Assembly (NCBI RefSeq): GCF_002077175.1
Contig: NZ_CP014943.1
Span: 3,348,001-3,412,000, forward strand
Reading direction: 5' to 3'
Length of the DNA stretch: 64,000 nucleotides
Origin: Colwellia sp. PAMC 21821
GTDB taxonomy: Bacteria; Pseudomonadota; Gammaproteobacteria; Enterobacterales; Alteromonadaceae
The notes below the pieces were generated by a model. The model saw only the letters and a list, made by a program, of their open reading frames with translations. It did not search any database and was not told the DNA's origin. The position numbers were made by a program, and so were the translations under genes. Below are positions 9,037 to 18,539 of the stretch, piece after piece; the stretch's first letter is position 1; every line of letters begins with the position of its first letter.

Positions 9037-10617
9037 TTAGTGCTCACGTGTTTTGTGAAACACAATATCTGGATGACGTTCTTGCGCTAGGCTTAAGTTC
9101 ACCATAGTCGGGGCGATGTAAGTTAAGTTATTACCGCCATCGAGTGCTAGGTAGTCATAAGCTTTCTTTTCAAATTGCTCTAACGTGCGCTCATTATCGC
9201 AAGTACACCAACGCGCTGTTGCCACGCTGATAGGCTCGTAAATAGCGTCTACTTTGTATTCAGTTTTTAAACGTTGAACGACTACTTCAAACTGCAATAC
9301 ACCAACCGCGCCAACGATCATATCGTTCGAGTTGAAAGGTCTAAATACCTGCACAGCGCCTTCTTCAGACAACTGGATAAGACCTTTTTGTAATTGTTTG
9401 GCTTTAAGCGGGTCGCGTAAACGAATACGACGGAACATTTCAGGGGCAAAGTTTGGTATGCCGCTAAACTTCATATCTTCACCAGCGGTAAAGGTGTCGC
9501 CAATTTGAATACTGCCATGGTTATGTAAACCAATAATGTCACCAGCATAGGCTTGCTCAACATTAGAACGGTCACCGGCCATAAAGGTTACCGCGTCAGC
9601 AATTCTTACGTCTTTGCCGATGCGTACTTGTTTCATTTTCATGCCTTTTTCATATTTGCCTGAACAAATACGCATAAAAGCAATACGGTCACGATGTTTT
9701 GGGTCCATATTGGCTTGAATTTTAAAAACAAAGCCTGAGAATTTTTCTTCTTCAGCGTTAACTATGCGAGTATCAGTTTCACGAGGTAAAGGTTTTGGTG
9801 CCCAGCGCGTTAAGCCGTCAAGCATATGGTCAACACCAAAGTTACCTAATGCAGTACCAAAAAATACTGGTGTAAGCTCACCATTTAAAAACTCTTCAAG
9901 ATTAAACTCATGTGACGCGCCAGCAACAAGTTCTAACTCTTCGCGTAAATCATCAGCGTAGTTACCAATAACTTTATCTAACTCTGGGTTATCAATGCCT
10001 TTAATCACACGTTTTTCTTGAATAGTGTGGCCTTGGCCTGTTTGATATAAAAATATTTCATCGGTTAAAATGTTATACACACCCTTGAATTCTTTACCCA
10101 TGCCGATTGGCCAGGTAATAGGGGCACATTTGATTTTTAGGATGTCTTCAACTTCATCCATTACTTCCATTGGATCGCGAACATCACGGTCCATTTTATT
10201 CATAAAGGTAATAATGGGGGTGTCACGCAGACGAGTAACTTCCATTAATTTAATGGTACGGGCTTCTACACCCTTAGCTACGTCGATTACCATTAGGCAA
10301 GAGTCAACAGCGGTTAAGGTACGGTAAGTATCTTCTGAGAAGTCTTCATGACCCGGCGTATCGAGTAAATTAACTAAACAGTTTTTATAGGGAAATTGCA
10401 TTACCGAGGTGGTGATTGAAATACCACGTTCTTTTTCCATTTCCATCCAGTCAGATTTCGCATGTTGCCCCGACTTTTTACCTTTTACGGTACCGGCTTT
10501 TTGTAAAGCTTGACCAAAAAGCAAAACCTTTTCAGTGATCGTCGTTTTACCCGCATCAGGATGGGAAATAATAGCGAAGGTGCGTCGAAGGTCGACTTCC
10601 TGCTGTTGTACAGACAT
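9037..10617 (-). CDS. prfC: Peptide chain release factor 3
   Basis: GTPase that removes RF1/RF2 from ribosomes after termination. The 526-residue protein shows the G1 motif SHPDAGKTT, the effector segment RGISITTS, G3 DTPGHEDF and G4 NKMDRD in order, followed by the RF3-specific C-terminal domains. Length matches E. coli RF3 (529). Single gene with its own leader; a hairpin lies downstream. Confidence 0.97.
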   Translation of the reverse strand: MSVQQQEVDLRRTFAIISHPDAGKTTITEKVLLFGQALQKAGTVKGKKSGQHAKSDWMEMEKERGISITTSVMQFPYKNCLVNLLDTPGHEDFSEDTYRTLTAVDSCLMVIDVAKGVEARTIKLMEVTRLRDTPIITFMNKMDRDVRDPMEVMDEVEDILKIKCAPITWPIGMGKEFKGVYNILTDEIFLYQTGQGHTIQEKRVIKGIDNPELDKVIGNYADDLREELELVAGASHEFNLEEFLNGELTPVFFGTALGNFGVDHMLDGLTRWAPKPLPRETDTRIVNAEEEKFSGFVFKIQANMDPKHRDRIAFMRICSGKYEKGMKMKQVRIGKDVRIADAVTFMAGDRSNVEQAYAGDIIGLHNHGSIQIGDTFTAGEDMKFSGIPNFAPEMFRRIRLRDPLKAKQLQKGLIQLSEEGAVQVFRPFNSNDMIVGAVGVLQFEVVVQRLKTEYKVDAIYEPISVATARWCTCDNERTLEQFEKKAYDYLALDGGNNLTYIAPTMVNLSLAQERHPDIVFHKTREH

Positions 10618-11145
10618 GCAAATTACCTGTTATTAAAGTGGATGAAGAGAATTTAAGTTAAATTTTAAAACGCAACATTATAGCGAAAACCAGCCTAAAG
10701 GGCAGTAACAATATCTTGAATTTGTACTTTTTTTTACAACAATAGACAATGGTGGCTATTTTGTCGTATTTTACTTAGATAATGATTAAAGGCGCTAGGT
10801 AGTCAATGCAAATGCTGTTGTAAGTCATACAATAAAATTTAAAGGGTTTAGGATTTGAGTAATGAATTTATCCCTAGTATTAAGCTTACTTACCTCACAA
10901 GGTTAACACTAGGTTGTTATTAGGTTAATGAAGGGTTAACGTTCGGCTTTCACTATATTGATGACGAAAAATAAACGTTTAAGTATAACGCTGATAGTAT
11001 GTTACTTTGATGCCTGCTTAAGGTTTAAGTATTTAAAATCAAATGTTTATAAGATTATTTTAAGTGGCTATTTTCAAGTGATGAAATAACATGTAAATAT
11101 CTTTCATTATTAAAATAGTATAATGTCGTTGTTAAAATCGAAGAG
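10618..11145. other. Gene-free stretch between prfC and the GGDEF pseudogene
   Basis: No convincing coding frame, RNA or strong inverted repeat. It must contain the divergent promoters of prfC and the following gene; a TATAAT at 11119-11124 could be the -10 of the latter, but no good -35 is visible at the right distance. Confidence 0.5.
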
Positions 11146-11928
11146 ATGAAAGTAATGAAAACAAAAACAAAAAAATTACTAAAAACACCCTCAAAAATTA
11201 ACGTATTCTTAGGTATTTTAGCTTTGATTGCTGTAACTGAATTTTTAGTTATGCAGTTAATTGCGTCCATAGCACATGATTGGAGCGTAAATTTTGAAGC
11301 CTTGGTTGATACCATTTTACTTACCGCGCTATGTAGTCCGCTACTTTATGGTTTTATTATTCAACCTTTTGTTAAAGCACATGAAGCTGCGCTTAATCAA
11401 ATTAAAATGCAGGCATTTACAGATCCCGTTACAGGATTAGCTAATCGCCCCATGATTACCCAGCATTTATAGGGATTTATTGCCGGTAGTTTTAGGCATA
11501 AGCAATTTGGCGCAATCATACTTCTTGATTTAGACGGCTTTAAAGCAGTGAATGATACATATGGTCATAATGTTGGTGATCAAATATTGATTGAAGTTGG
11601 CAAAAGATTACAATCAGTTACTCGCGAAAATGATTTGGCTGCCCGCTTAGGTGGGGACGAATTCTTACTTGTTTTAGACCGTGTTGCTTCGAATGCAGAC
11701 GATGCGAGAGAGAACTCAAGTAAAGTAGCCATTAAAATTCTGTCGCTATTGCAGCAGCCATATGAATATGGTGAGAAAAAGCTTGTCTTAGGGGCTAGTC
11801 TTGGCGTAAAACTTTTAGGACAAGAAATTATAACACCTGAGACTGCCATTATTCACGCAGATCAAGCTATGTATGAAGCTAAAAACGCAGGCAAGGGGCA
11901 AGCTAAGCTTTATGAGCTAGCAGCTTAA
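11146..11928 (+). pseudogene. Membrane diguanylate cyclase interrupted by one in-frame TAG
   Basis: One reading frame runs from ATG 11146 (or 11155) to TAA 11926-11928, broken only by TAG at 11470-11472. The first part encodes two membrane segments (about residues 22-45 and 55-78) and the start of a GGDEF domain (DPVTGLANRP). The remainder continues in the same frame with LDLDGFKAVND, an I-site R-E-N-D exactly five residues before an intact GGDEF, and a normal C-terminal end. Diguanylate cyclases make c-di-GMP from two GTP. The stop falls in the early GGDEF domain, so neither half alone could form a cyclase. A recent nonsense mutation is the simplest reading; readthrough or a sequence error are alternatives. 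A mobile repeat begins immediately after the natural stop. Confidence 0.8.
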
Positions 11929-12190
11929 TTATACCAATTGAAATAAATAATCGATCATTTTAAGGCGGTTTAAATCGTCAATAACTGCGTTGTTTTCAAT
12001 CACACACGCCCGCTATTACTCGACAATTGCTCCTGCATTGCTCTACTTACGGGCATCCATGCCCTAATCAATCAAACGCCTTGCCTGCAGGGATGCAGGT
12101 ACTTATGTTTAGTCTGGAACAATAAACATGTATTCTTGAACAATTTATCCTCGCTTAAAATTGGTCAATAACTTATTACATTTGGTATTA
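11929..12190 (+). mobile_element. MITE-like repeat, copy 1 (long form)
   Basis: About 260 bp with no coding capacity. The ends are imperfect inverted repeats of roughly 38 bp, starting ATACCAATTGAAATAAATAA on the left and ATACCAAATGTAATAAGTTA (reverse complement) on the right. It is nearly identical to the reverse complement of 29251-29463, except for an extra internal stretch of about 48 bp (12032-12079 region) that contains the hairpin GGGCATCCATGCCC. These are the properties of a non-autonomous, transposase-dependent miniature element. No transposase is present in the window. Confidence 0.8.
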
Positions 12191-12549
12191 GAAGCATTTA
12201 ATAAGCAATTAATAGCGTTATCTTCACGACCAGTATAAATATCAGCTTTGTTAATTTATATTAGCATTGCTCGGGTTGGGTTGATAACGACTGTTGATGC
12301 ACTACTAATGTTACTCGTAAACAGTCTACAACCTATAGAACCTAAACCGGATTCTCCCGCTTTGATGCTCATCAAAAATTTATAGCCATAAGTATTTCAA
12401 CAAATTAATTTTTGCATGGTTTTTACCTATTGTGGTTTATACCTATAGTATCGGGTGAAAATAACGCAACTAAAGACATTATATTCCCCTTCATTTAAAT
12501 AATCATACCTACCTTATTCAAGGTTTTATCTACTAAACATAAGAAAAAC
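12191..12549. other. Gene-free stretch, possible decayed coding remnant on the minus strand
   Basis: No intact gene. On the minus strand one frame from about 12405 to 12190 reads as protein-like sequence (for example SIKAGESGLGSIG and SSASTVVINPTRAML) with only two stops, which is fewer than expected by chance in AT-rich DNA. I do not recognise the protein. It may be the remnant of a gene cut by the neighbouring repeat. Confidence 0.25.
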
Positions 12550-12563
12550 TTGATTTACATCAA
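12550..12563. promoter_or_regulatory. FNR-type box upstream of the nap operon
   Basis: TTGAT-TTAC-ATCAA is a perfect match to the FNR consensus half-sites with 4-bp spacing. Its centre (12556.5) lies 41.5 bp upstream of a start near 12598, predicted from a TATTGT -10 element at 12585-12590, the classical class II activator geometry. This implies anaerobic induction of the nitrate reductase operon. CRP sites are related in sequence, but the TTGAT half-site favours FNR. Confidence 0.75.
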
Positions 12564-12665
12564 GTAACGCAGCGACTCGTTGCTGTATTGTCAGTCTATG
12601 ATGTTTTCATGTTATCTATTTTACTTAATTACCTTGGTGAAAATGTGTTCAAGTAGTGAGGGTTT

Positions 12666-13163
12666 ATGGTTGATTTAAGCCGCCGTAATTTTATGCAAGC
12701 AAAGCAAGTTTCTACACCGCCAACCATTAGATTACCTTGGACTGTGGACGAAAAAGTATTTACGCAAGGTTGCTCGCAATGTGGCGACTGCATTGATGCC
12801 TGCGAAGAAAATATTATTATTAAAGGGGATGGCGGTTTTCCTGAAATTAACTTTTCTGCTGGCGAATGCACATTCTGTCAACAATGTGTAAAGGCCTGTA
12901 AAGAGCCTTTGTTTTCGCCTGTTGACGCTGAGCCTTGGCAGTTAACGATTGAGATTACAGGAAGTTGCTTAGCTAAGAGTCAAGTGCACTGCCAAGTGTG
13001 TCAAGACAGTTGTGAACCTGAAGCCATTAACTTTACCTATCTGCATGGTAGCGTGCCTCAACCTGAAATTGCACTTGTAGACTGTACGGGGTGCGGGGCA
13101 TGTGTCGCTATTTGTCCTGAGTCGGCAATTAAGCTTTCAACAGGCTTGTTAGCAGCAAATTAG
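12666..13163 (+). CDS. napF: NapF, ferredoxin-type protein of periplasmic nitrate reductase
   Basis: Cytoplasmic iron-sulfur protein thought to help mature or assemble NapA before export. The 165-residue protein has the NapF-type N-terminus (VDLSRRNFM) and three 4Fe-4S motifs of the form C-x2-C-x2-C-x3-C: CSQCGDCIDAC, CTFCQQCVKAC and CTGCGACVAIC; an additional CQVCQDSC segment lies between the second and third. A GTGAGGG ribosome-binding site precedes the ATG at 12666. It is the first gene of the nap operon, about 100 bp downstream of an FNR box. Confidence 0.93.
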   Translation: MVDLSRRNFMQAKQVSTPPTIRLPWTVDEKVFTQGCSQCGDCIDACEENIIIKGDGGFPEINFSAGECTFCQQCVKACKEPLFSPVDAEPWQLTIEITGSCLAKSQVHCQVCQDSCEPEAINFTYLHGSVPQPEIALVDCTGCGACVAICPESAIKLSTGLLAAN

Positions 13164-13172
13164 GAGTAAATT

Positions 13173-13370
13173 ATGAGTGATTTAGAGCAGTTAATATGGA
13201 ATGTTTTGGGCTATACCTCAATGCCATTGATATTCCTTTTTGGTTTTATCGCTACGGCGCTAGTCGCGATTATTATTTTAAAAATATTTGGCGCTAAGCC
13301 TGCAGCGGCAATTACAAATACAATTAACCATACAATTAAACATACAGCAGAAGCTAACGAAAAATTATAA
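13173..13370 (+). CDS. Small single-span membrane protein in the nap operon (TIGR02808/NapE-like)
   Basis: A 65-residue protein with one membrane segment (about residues 15-40), a short acidic N-terminus (MSDLEQLIWNVLGY) and a polar tail. A GGAG site precedes the ATG, and it lies 9 bp after napF and 12 bp before napD, so it is firmly inside the operon. It resembles the small membrane proteins found in nap loci of Vibrio and Shewanella (the family I recall as TIGR02808) rather than E. coli-type NapE. Its role is unknown; position suggests a membrane-anchored accessory factor for nitrate reductase. Confidence 0.7.
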   Translation: MSDLEQLIWNVLGYTSMPLIFLFGFIATALVAIIILKIFGAKPAAAITNTINHTIKHTAEANEKL

Positions 13371-13382
13371 GAGGGCAAGAAC

Positions 13383-13685
13383 ATGATTAATCTTTTAGAA
13401 GAAAGCCCCGTAAATATTGCTGGGGTAATGTTTATGGTATATCCCGATAACGCAGCTAAAGTTGCGGATGATCTGCAAGCATTTCCTGGTGCTGAGAAAC
13501 ATGCAACAGGCGAAAATGGCAACTTAGTGTTCACCGTAGAGGGGCTCGAAGGCGAAACCAACCCTGCCAAACGTATCATAGATACCATTACCGACATGAG
13601 CAATGTGTCTGGTGTTATCTCGTCATCACTCATATTTCATCATAACGATGCGGGTTTACCACAGCATCAAGGGAAAGCATTATGA
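13383..13685 (+). CDS. napD: NapD, chaperone binding the NapA Tat signal
   Basis: Cytoplasmic chaperone that binds the twin-arginine signal peptide of NapA and holds back export until the molybdenum cofactor is inserted. The 100-residue protein has the expected ferredoxin-like NapD fold pattern, with INIAGV-type first strand ([11 protein letters not shown]) and the central GNLVFTVEG strand. Its stop overlaps the napA start by 4 bp (ATGA), indicating translational coupling with its client. Confidence 0.92.
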   Translation: MINLLEESPVNIAGVMFMVYPDNAAKVADDLQAFPGAEKHATGENGNLVFTVEGLEGETNPAKRIIDTITDMSNVSGVISSSLIFHHNDAGLPQHQGKAL

Positions 13686-16171
13686 CCTTAACTCGACGTG
13701 ACTTTATTAAAGCTAATGCGATTGCAGCGACAGCTGTTGCCGCTGGCGTTGCGGTGCCTATATCAGCGACTAATTTGATCACGCAATCGTCACAAAGCAC
13801 AATTAAGTGGGACAAAGCCCCTTGTCGTTTTTGTGGCACGGGTTGTAGTGTATTAGTCGGTACTCAACATGGCAAAGTAGTGGCAACACAGGGCGATCCT
13901 GAAGCAGAAGTTAATAAAGGCTTAAATTGTATTAAAGGCTACTTTTTATCGAAAATTATGTACGGTAAAGACCGATTAACCAAGCCATTATTGAGAATGA
14001 CTGATGGTAAATACCATAAAGAAGGTGACTTTACCCCCGTAAGCTGGGACAAAGCCTTTGATGTTATGGCTGATAAATTTAAAGCCGCGATTAAGAAAAA
14101 AGGCCCAACCTCGGTCGGCATGTTTGGCTCCGGTCAATGGACAGTATGGGAAGGCTATGCGGCTTCTAAGCTGATGAAAGCAGGCTTTCTAACCAATAAT
14201 ATTGACCCGAATGCGCGACATTGTATGGCCTCAGCTGTTGGTGGTTTTATGCGTACTTTTGGTATCGACGAGCCAATGGGCTGTTACGACGATTTAGAAC
14301 ATGCTGATGCCTTTGTATTGTGGGGCTCTAATATGGCGGAAATGCATCCTATTTTATGGTCACGACTAACTGATCGTCGTTTAAGTGCGTCGCACGTTAA
14401 GGTCAATGTTTTATCAACTTATAAACACCGTAGTTTTGAACTTGCCGACAATGGCATGATCTTCACTCCACAAACAGATTTAGCTATTTTAAACTTTATT
14501 GCCAATTACATTATTCAAAATAATGCCGTTAATGAAGATTTCATGAAAAAGCACGTTAATGTGCGTGAAGGCGTTACCGATATAGGTTATGGCTTACGTC
14601 CAACGCATCCGTTAGAAAAAGCGGCAAAAAATGCCGGTAGTGGTGAATCAACACCCATGACTTTTGAGGCCTACGCTAAATTTGTTAGTACTTATACGGT
14701 GGAGTCTGTGTCAAAGCTTTCTGGTGTGCCAGAAGCCAATTTAATTGAAATGGCGAAGTTATACGCCGATCCTAAAGTCAAAGTAACGTCATTTTGGACC
14801 ATGGGATTTAACCAACATACCCGTGGTGTTTGGGCTAATAATTTAATGTACAACGTACATTTGTTAACCGGTAAAATTTCTGAACCCGGTAATAGCCCGT
14901 TCTCATTAACCGGTCAGCCATCAGCTTGTGGGACCGCGCGTGAAGTAGGAACTTTCTCTCATCGCTTACCGGCTGATTTACAAGTTGCAAACCCTAAACA
15001 CAGAGCAATAGCTGAGAAAATTTGGCAGTTACCAGAAGGCACTATTCCACCCAAGCCTGGTTATCATGCTGTATTGCAAAACCGTATGTTAAAAGACGGT
15101 AAACTCAATGCTTATTGGGTGATGTGTAATAACAATATGCAAGCCGCGCCGAACATTAATGAAGAAGCAATTCCAGGTTATCGTAATCCTGAAAACTTTA
15201 TTGTGGTCTCAGACCCGTATCCAACCGTTACCGCACAAGCGGCTGATCTTATTTTACCAACGGCAATGTGGGTAGAAAAAGAAGGCGCTTACGGTAATGC
15301 TGAGCGTAGAACGCAATTTTGGCATCAACAAGTTAATGCGCCAGGTGATGCGCGCTCAGATTTATGGCAATTGGTTGAGTTTTCTAAACGTTTTAAAGTC
15401 GAAGAAGTGTGGCCAGAGGAACTGATTGCGAAGCAACCCGAACTTCGCGGTAAAACCTTATACGACGTGTTATACGCTAATGGTAAAGTGAATAAATTCC
15501 CAATGAGTGAGTCAAAAGGCGATAGCAACTTTGAAGGTGATGCTTTTGGTTTTTATATCCAAAAAGGTTTGTTTGAAGAATATGCAGAATTTGGCCGTGG
15601 CCATGGTCACGATTTAGCGCCGTTTGACCGATATCACGAAGAACGCGGTTTACGGTGGCCAGTGGTTAACGGTAAAGAAACTAAGTGGCGCTTTAGAGAA
15701 GGCCATGATCCTTACGTAGAAAAAGGCAGTGAAGTGCAGTTTTACGGTCACAAAGATAATAAAGCGGTTATTTTTGCTTTGCCTTATGAGCCACCAGCAG
15801 AGTCGCCCGATGAAGAATATGACTTATGGTTGAGCACTGGGCGTGTACTTGAACATTGGCATTCGGGCTCAATGACATCGCGTGTGCCTGAGCTACATAA
15901 AGCTTTCCCTGATGCCGTGATTTTTATGCACCCTGATGATGCAAGAGAGCGAAACTTGCGCCGTGGCGATAAAGTGTTAATGGCTTCTAGGCGAGGTGAA
16001 GTTGAATCTCGAATTGAAACCAGAGGCCGAAACCGACCACCAAAAGGTTTAGTGTTTATGCCATGGTTTGACGCTAAGCAATTAGTCAATAAAGTCACTT
16101 TAGATGCAACTGATCCGCTGTCAAAACAAGCTGATTATAAGAAGTGTGCGGTTAAAGTCACTAAAGCTTAA
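13682..16171 (+). CDS. napA: NapA, catalytic subunit of periplasmic nitrate reductase
   Basis: Reduces nitrate to nitrite in the periplasm using a bis-MGD molybdenum cofactor and one 4Fe-4S cluster. The 829-residue protein starts with a Tat signal ([10 protein letters not shown] followed by an Ala-rich segment). The cluster motif is C-x2-C-x3-C with a fourth Cys later (CRFCGTGC ... LNCIKGY), and the molybdenum-ligand cysteine lies in [12 protein letters not shown]. Length matches the E. coli enzyme (828). Expressed within napF-x-napDABC, coupled to napD. Confidence 0.97.
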   Translation: MTLTRRDFIKANAIAATAVAAGVAVPISATNLITQSSQSTIKWDKAPCRFCGTGCSVLVGTQHGKVVATQGDPEAEVNKGLNCIKGYFLSKIMYGKDRLTKPLLRMTDGKYHKEGDFTPVSWDKAFDVMADKFKAAIKKKGPTSVGMFGSGQWTVWEGYAASKLMKAGFLTNNIDPNARHCMASAVGGFMRTFGIDEPMGCYDDLEHADAFVLWGSNMAEMHPILWSRLTDRRLSASHVKVNVLSTYKHRSFELADNGMIFTPQTDLAILNFIANYIIQNNAVNEDFMKKHVNVREGVTDIGYGLRPTHPLEKAAKNAGSGESTPMTFEAYAKFVSTYTVESVSKLSGVPEANLIEMAKLYADPKVKVTSFWTMGFNQHTRGVWANNLMYNVHLLTGKISEPGNSPFSLTGQPSACGTAREVGTFSHRLPADLQVANPKHRAIAEKIWQLPEGTIPPKPGYHAVLQNRMLKDGKLNAYWVMCNNNMQAAPNINEEAIPGYRNPENFIVVSDPYPTVTAQAADLILPTAMWVEKEGAYGNAERRTQFWHQQVNAPGDARSDLWQLVEFSKRFKVEEVWPEELIAKQPELRGKTLYDVLYANGKVNKFPMSESKGDSNFEGDAFGFYIQKGLFEEYAEFGRGHGHDLAPFDRYHEERGLRWPVVNGKETKWRFREGHDPYVEKGSEVQFYGHKDNKAVIFALPYEPPAESPDEEYDLWLSTGRVLEHWHSGSMTSRVPELHKAFPDAVIFMHPDDARERNLRRGDKVLMASRRGEVESRIETRGRNRPPKGLVFMPWFDAKQLVNKVTLDATDPLSKQADYKKCAVKVTKA

Positions 16172-16184
16172 TGTTGAAAAATTA

Positions 16185-16213
16185 ACACATCGATAACCTT
16201 ATTATCGGTGTGT
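16185..16213 (+). other. Intercistronic hairpin between napA and napB
   Basis: ACACATCGATAA (16185-16196) pairs with TTATCGGTGTGT (16202-16213): 12 bp with one G-U pair and a 5-nt loop. It ends directly before the GGGAGAG ribosome-binding site of napB. It could protect the napA message or tune napB translation. Confidence 0.55.
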
Positions 16214-16224
16214 GGGAGAGATAA

Positions 16225-16683
16225 ATGAAATTATTAACTTTATTAGTTGCTGTAGTTACATTTGCAATAGCGTTTATAACCATAGCCCAAGAAACAGTTA
16301 ACACCGGCGGTTTAGCCACCATTCGCGGAGCTGCAACTATTGATGAAACCCGCCCAGCAGAAAAACTAAAGCGTGTTATTAAGGACAAAAACCCTATTGC
16401 GCGGAATTATGTGCATCAGCCACCGGTTATACCTCATCAAGTCCGAGGTTATCGTGTCGATTTAAACAGTAATAAGTGCTTGAACTGCCATAGTTGGAAA
16501 TATGCTGCAGAAACAGGTGCAACGAAAATTAGCTTAACGCATTATGAAACACGTGATGGTAAAACTTTATCGGATGTTTCTCCTCGTCGTTATTTTTGCC
16601 TGCAATGTCATGTTACACAAGCTGATGCAGCGCCTTTGGTTGATAACACCTTTGAGCCTGTTGAATCTTTGGGTCATGAGTAA
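16225..16683 (+). CDS. napB: NapB, diheme cytochrome c subunit
   Basis: Periplasmic electron-transfer partner of NapA. The 152-residue protein has a signal peptide (about residues 1-20), the NapB-typical segment TGGLATIRGA, and two heme-binding motifs, CLNCH and CLQCH. A strong GGGAGAG site precedes the ATG. It lies between napA and napC and takes electrons from the latter. Confidence 0.95.
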   Translation: MKLLTLLVAVVTFAIAFITIAQETVNTGGLATIRGAATIDETRPAEKLKRVIKDKNPIARNYVHQPPVIPHQVRGYRVDLNSNKCLNCHSWKYAAETGATKISLTHYETRDGKTLSDVSPRRYFCLQCHVTQADAAPLVDNTFEPVESLGHE

Positions 16684-16708
16684 ATAGTTGCAAAAATAGG
16701 AGATTAAC

Positions 16709-17284
16709 ATGCTAAAAAATGTGTGGATGTTTTTAAAGTCACCGAACAGTGCGGCTTTATGGTTTATTTTAGCCATTGGTTTTGCCGGTGGCGTTATTTT
16801 CTGGGGCGGTTTTAACACGGCATTAGAAGTAACGAATACCGAGGAATTCTGTATTAGCTGTCATGAAATGCAAGACAATGTATATGAGGAATATCGGGAA
16901 ACTATTCATTATGCTAATCGTTCAGGTGTGCGTGCTACATGTCCTGATTGCCATGTACCTAAAAAATGGACAGATAAAATCGTCCGTAAAATTGCGGCAA
17001 GTAAAGAAGTTTGGGGTATGTTAACGGGCGTTATAGATACCCGTGAAAAATTTGTGGATCATCGCCGTTCTATGGCGGAACGGGAGTGGAAACGAATGAA
17101 AGAAAATGACTCCTTAGAGTGTCGTAACTGCCATGATTTTGAATATATGGACTTTTCTGAGCAAGGTAACCGCAGCGTGAAAATGCACTCTGACGCCTTA
17201 GCATCAGGAGAGAAAACCTGTATCGACTGTCACAAAGGTATAGCTCATGAGTTACCGGATATGAAAGGTGTTGATAACTGGTAA
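16709..17284 (+). CDS. napC: NapC, membrane-anchored tetraheme quinol dehydrogenase
   Basis: Passes electrons from membrane quinols to NapAB. The 191-residue protein has one N-terminal membrane anchor (about residues 14-34) and four c-heme motifs: CISCH, CPDCH, CRNCH and CIDCH. Conserved NapC/NirT features such as the histidine-rich spacing after each heme are visible. It is the last gene of the operon; no napG or napH is present, so NapC is the only visible quinol route. Confidence 0.95.
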   Translation: MLKNVWMFLKSPNSAALWFILAIGFAGGVIFWGGFNTALEVTNTEEFCISCHEMQDNVYEEYRETIHYANRSGVRATCPDCHVPKKWTDKIVRKIAASKEVWGMLTGVIDTREKFVDHRRSMAEREWKRMKENDSLECRNCHDFEYMDFSEQGNRSVKMHSDALASGEKTCIDCHKGIAHELPDMKGVDNW

Positions 17285-17346
17285 TGGATAAATTTCTAAT
17301 AAATTTAACATAATTATTTTATCAGGAGATGAGGCAACAAAAAGTA

Positions 17347-17380
17347 AAAAGCAAACCTAGGGTTTGCTTTTATAATTTTT
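17347..17380 (+). terminator. Intrinsic terminator of the nap operon
   Basis: AAAAGCAAACC (17347-17357) pairs with GGTTTGCTTTT (17361-17371) across a 3-nt loop and is followed by a T-rich tail. It lies in the convergent gap between napC and the carbonic anhydrase gene and may serve both. Confidence 0.8.
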
Positions 17381-17449
17381 CTTTTTACTGCTTTATTATA
17401 CTACTTTCTTTTCACTGAGTAACTTTGTTACTGCTCGGAAAGAAATTGC

Positions 17450-18307
17450 CTATTTAATTGGCGAAAGAAGTTCAGGATTAGTCACTAGGTTTCTAACACC
17501 GTGGGCGTGATCTTCTTTAAACTCATTCCCTTCACACCATTTAGCAACTGAAGCAATATCAACTTTAGCCACTTCAGGTCGAACACTCCAGGTTACTTGA
17601 AGGGGTGAACCCGCTTCGTTGTAACTAGGACCCGTTGTTGAACCACTATACACAACAGGCTTTCCTGTGTTGTTGGGGATGTTTAAGGCTTGGTATTTAC
17701 CCTTGGTTTCACTAACAGTGGTTAATTTATTAAAATTCAGCGCGTTATCATCGTTTACAAGCACATAGACTTGAGTTTCTACCCGTAACTGTGGGTTCAT
17801 GATTGACTCACTTAAACAAGCGCCTAACGTAGCACCCGGCTTAACTTGTGCTGATGAATGAACGTAATGCACTTCAATAGTGTCGCCCGACTGTAAGCTG
17901 TTATGTGTACCTGGACATACTTCACTTGCTAAAGGTTTACGTTGTTCAACACTTAGCTTACCTGAATATAAGTAGCCAGTTTGATAGCCGTGACCATCGC
18001 CATTGCCGGCATACTTGGTAAATTCTCCACCTTTATGTTCGGCATTCTTATGAAAATGTATGTTACACAAATTCATGTGGTTGTAAGCAGGTGCTGCGCC
18101 AAAATGAATGGTATTAGTGCCTGCTACAGAGCTTATATCTCTTGGCGATTGAGGGCCGAAACCTTTATTTTTTGTATTTTGAGCGAGTTCTGTTCGTTGT
18201 GTGGCAACAAGTTCGTCGCTTACTGCGTTATCGTGAGTTGATTTTGCCTGAACGCTTAGTGATAAAGCCAGTGGTAAAATGGCTAAAAGATAATTTGTTT
18301 TATTCAT
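17450..18307 (-). CDS. Secreted delta-class carbonic anhydrase
   Basis: Predicted to interconvert carbon dioxide and bicarbonate in the periplasm. The 285-residue protein has a signal peptide (residues 1-21). Its core carries the delta-class-like zinc site: LCNIHFHKNAEHKG (H-x-H plus a nearby Glu and His) followed by a strand EVHYVHSS. Conserved cysteines (CNIH, VCPGTH, ACLSES, KWCEG) probably form disulfides. This family was first known from diatoms and is found in various marine bacteria. It is monocistronic, convergent with nap. Recognition is from the motif, so the class assignment is good but not certain. Confidence 0.75.
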   Translation of the reverse strand: MNKTNYLLAILPLALSLSVQAKSTHDNAVSDELVATQRTELAQNTKNKGFGPQSPRDISSVAGTNTIHFGAAPAYNHMNLCNIHFHKNAEHKGGEFTKYAGNGDGHGYQTGYLYSGKLSVEQRKPLASEVCPGTHNSLQSGDTIEVHYVHSSAQVKPGATLGACLSESIMNPQLRVETQVYVLVNDDNALNFNKLTTVSETKGKYQALNIPNNTGKPVVYSGSTTGPSYNEAGSPLQVTWSVRPEVAKVDIASVAKWCEGNEFKEDHAHGVRNLVTNPELLSPIK

Positions 18308-18539
18308 GTGTGCTCCAACATTTTTATTATGTTTAGTGATACTAACTTGTTTAATCAGCTTGGTATTAGGAAAATGACTAAAAACAATTCTACGAACAGC
18401 GCTAAATAATAGATCACTTAAGTGGCCTTAATGTCGCATTGTTGTTTCATGCTAGGCTATTAAGTTGGTAATTACCTTCAACGCTGATCAGAATAATTTA
18501 AGGTGACTTCGTTTTTATCGATGTATTATTCAGATTTTA

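Noticed and set aside
11055..11315. 86-codon minus-strand frame at the start of the GGDEF gene
   Set aside because: It overlaps the membrane segments of the real gene in antisense; hydrophobicity is a shadow of that coding.
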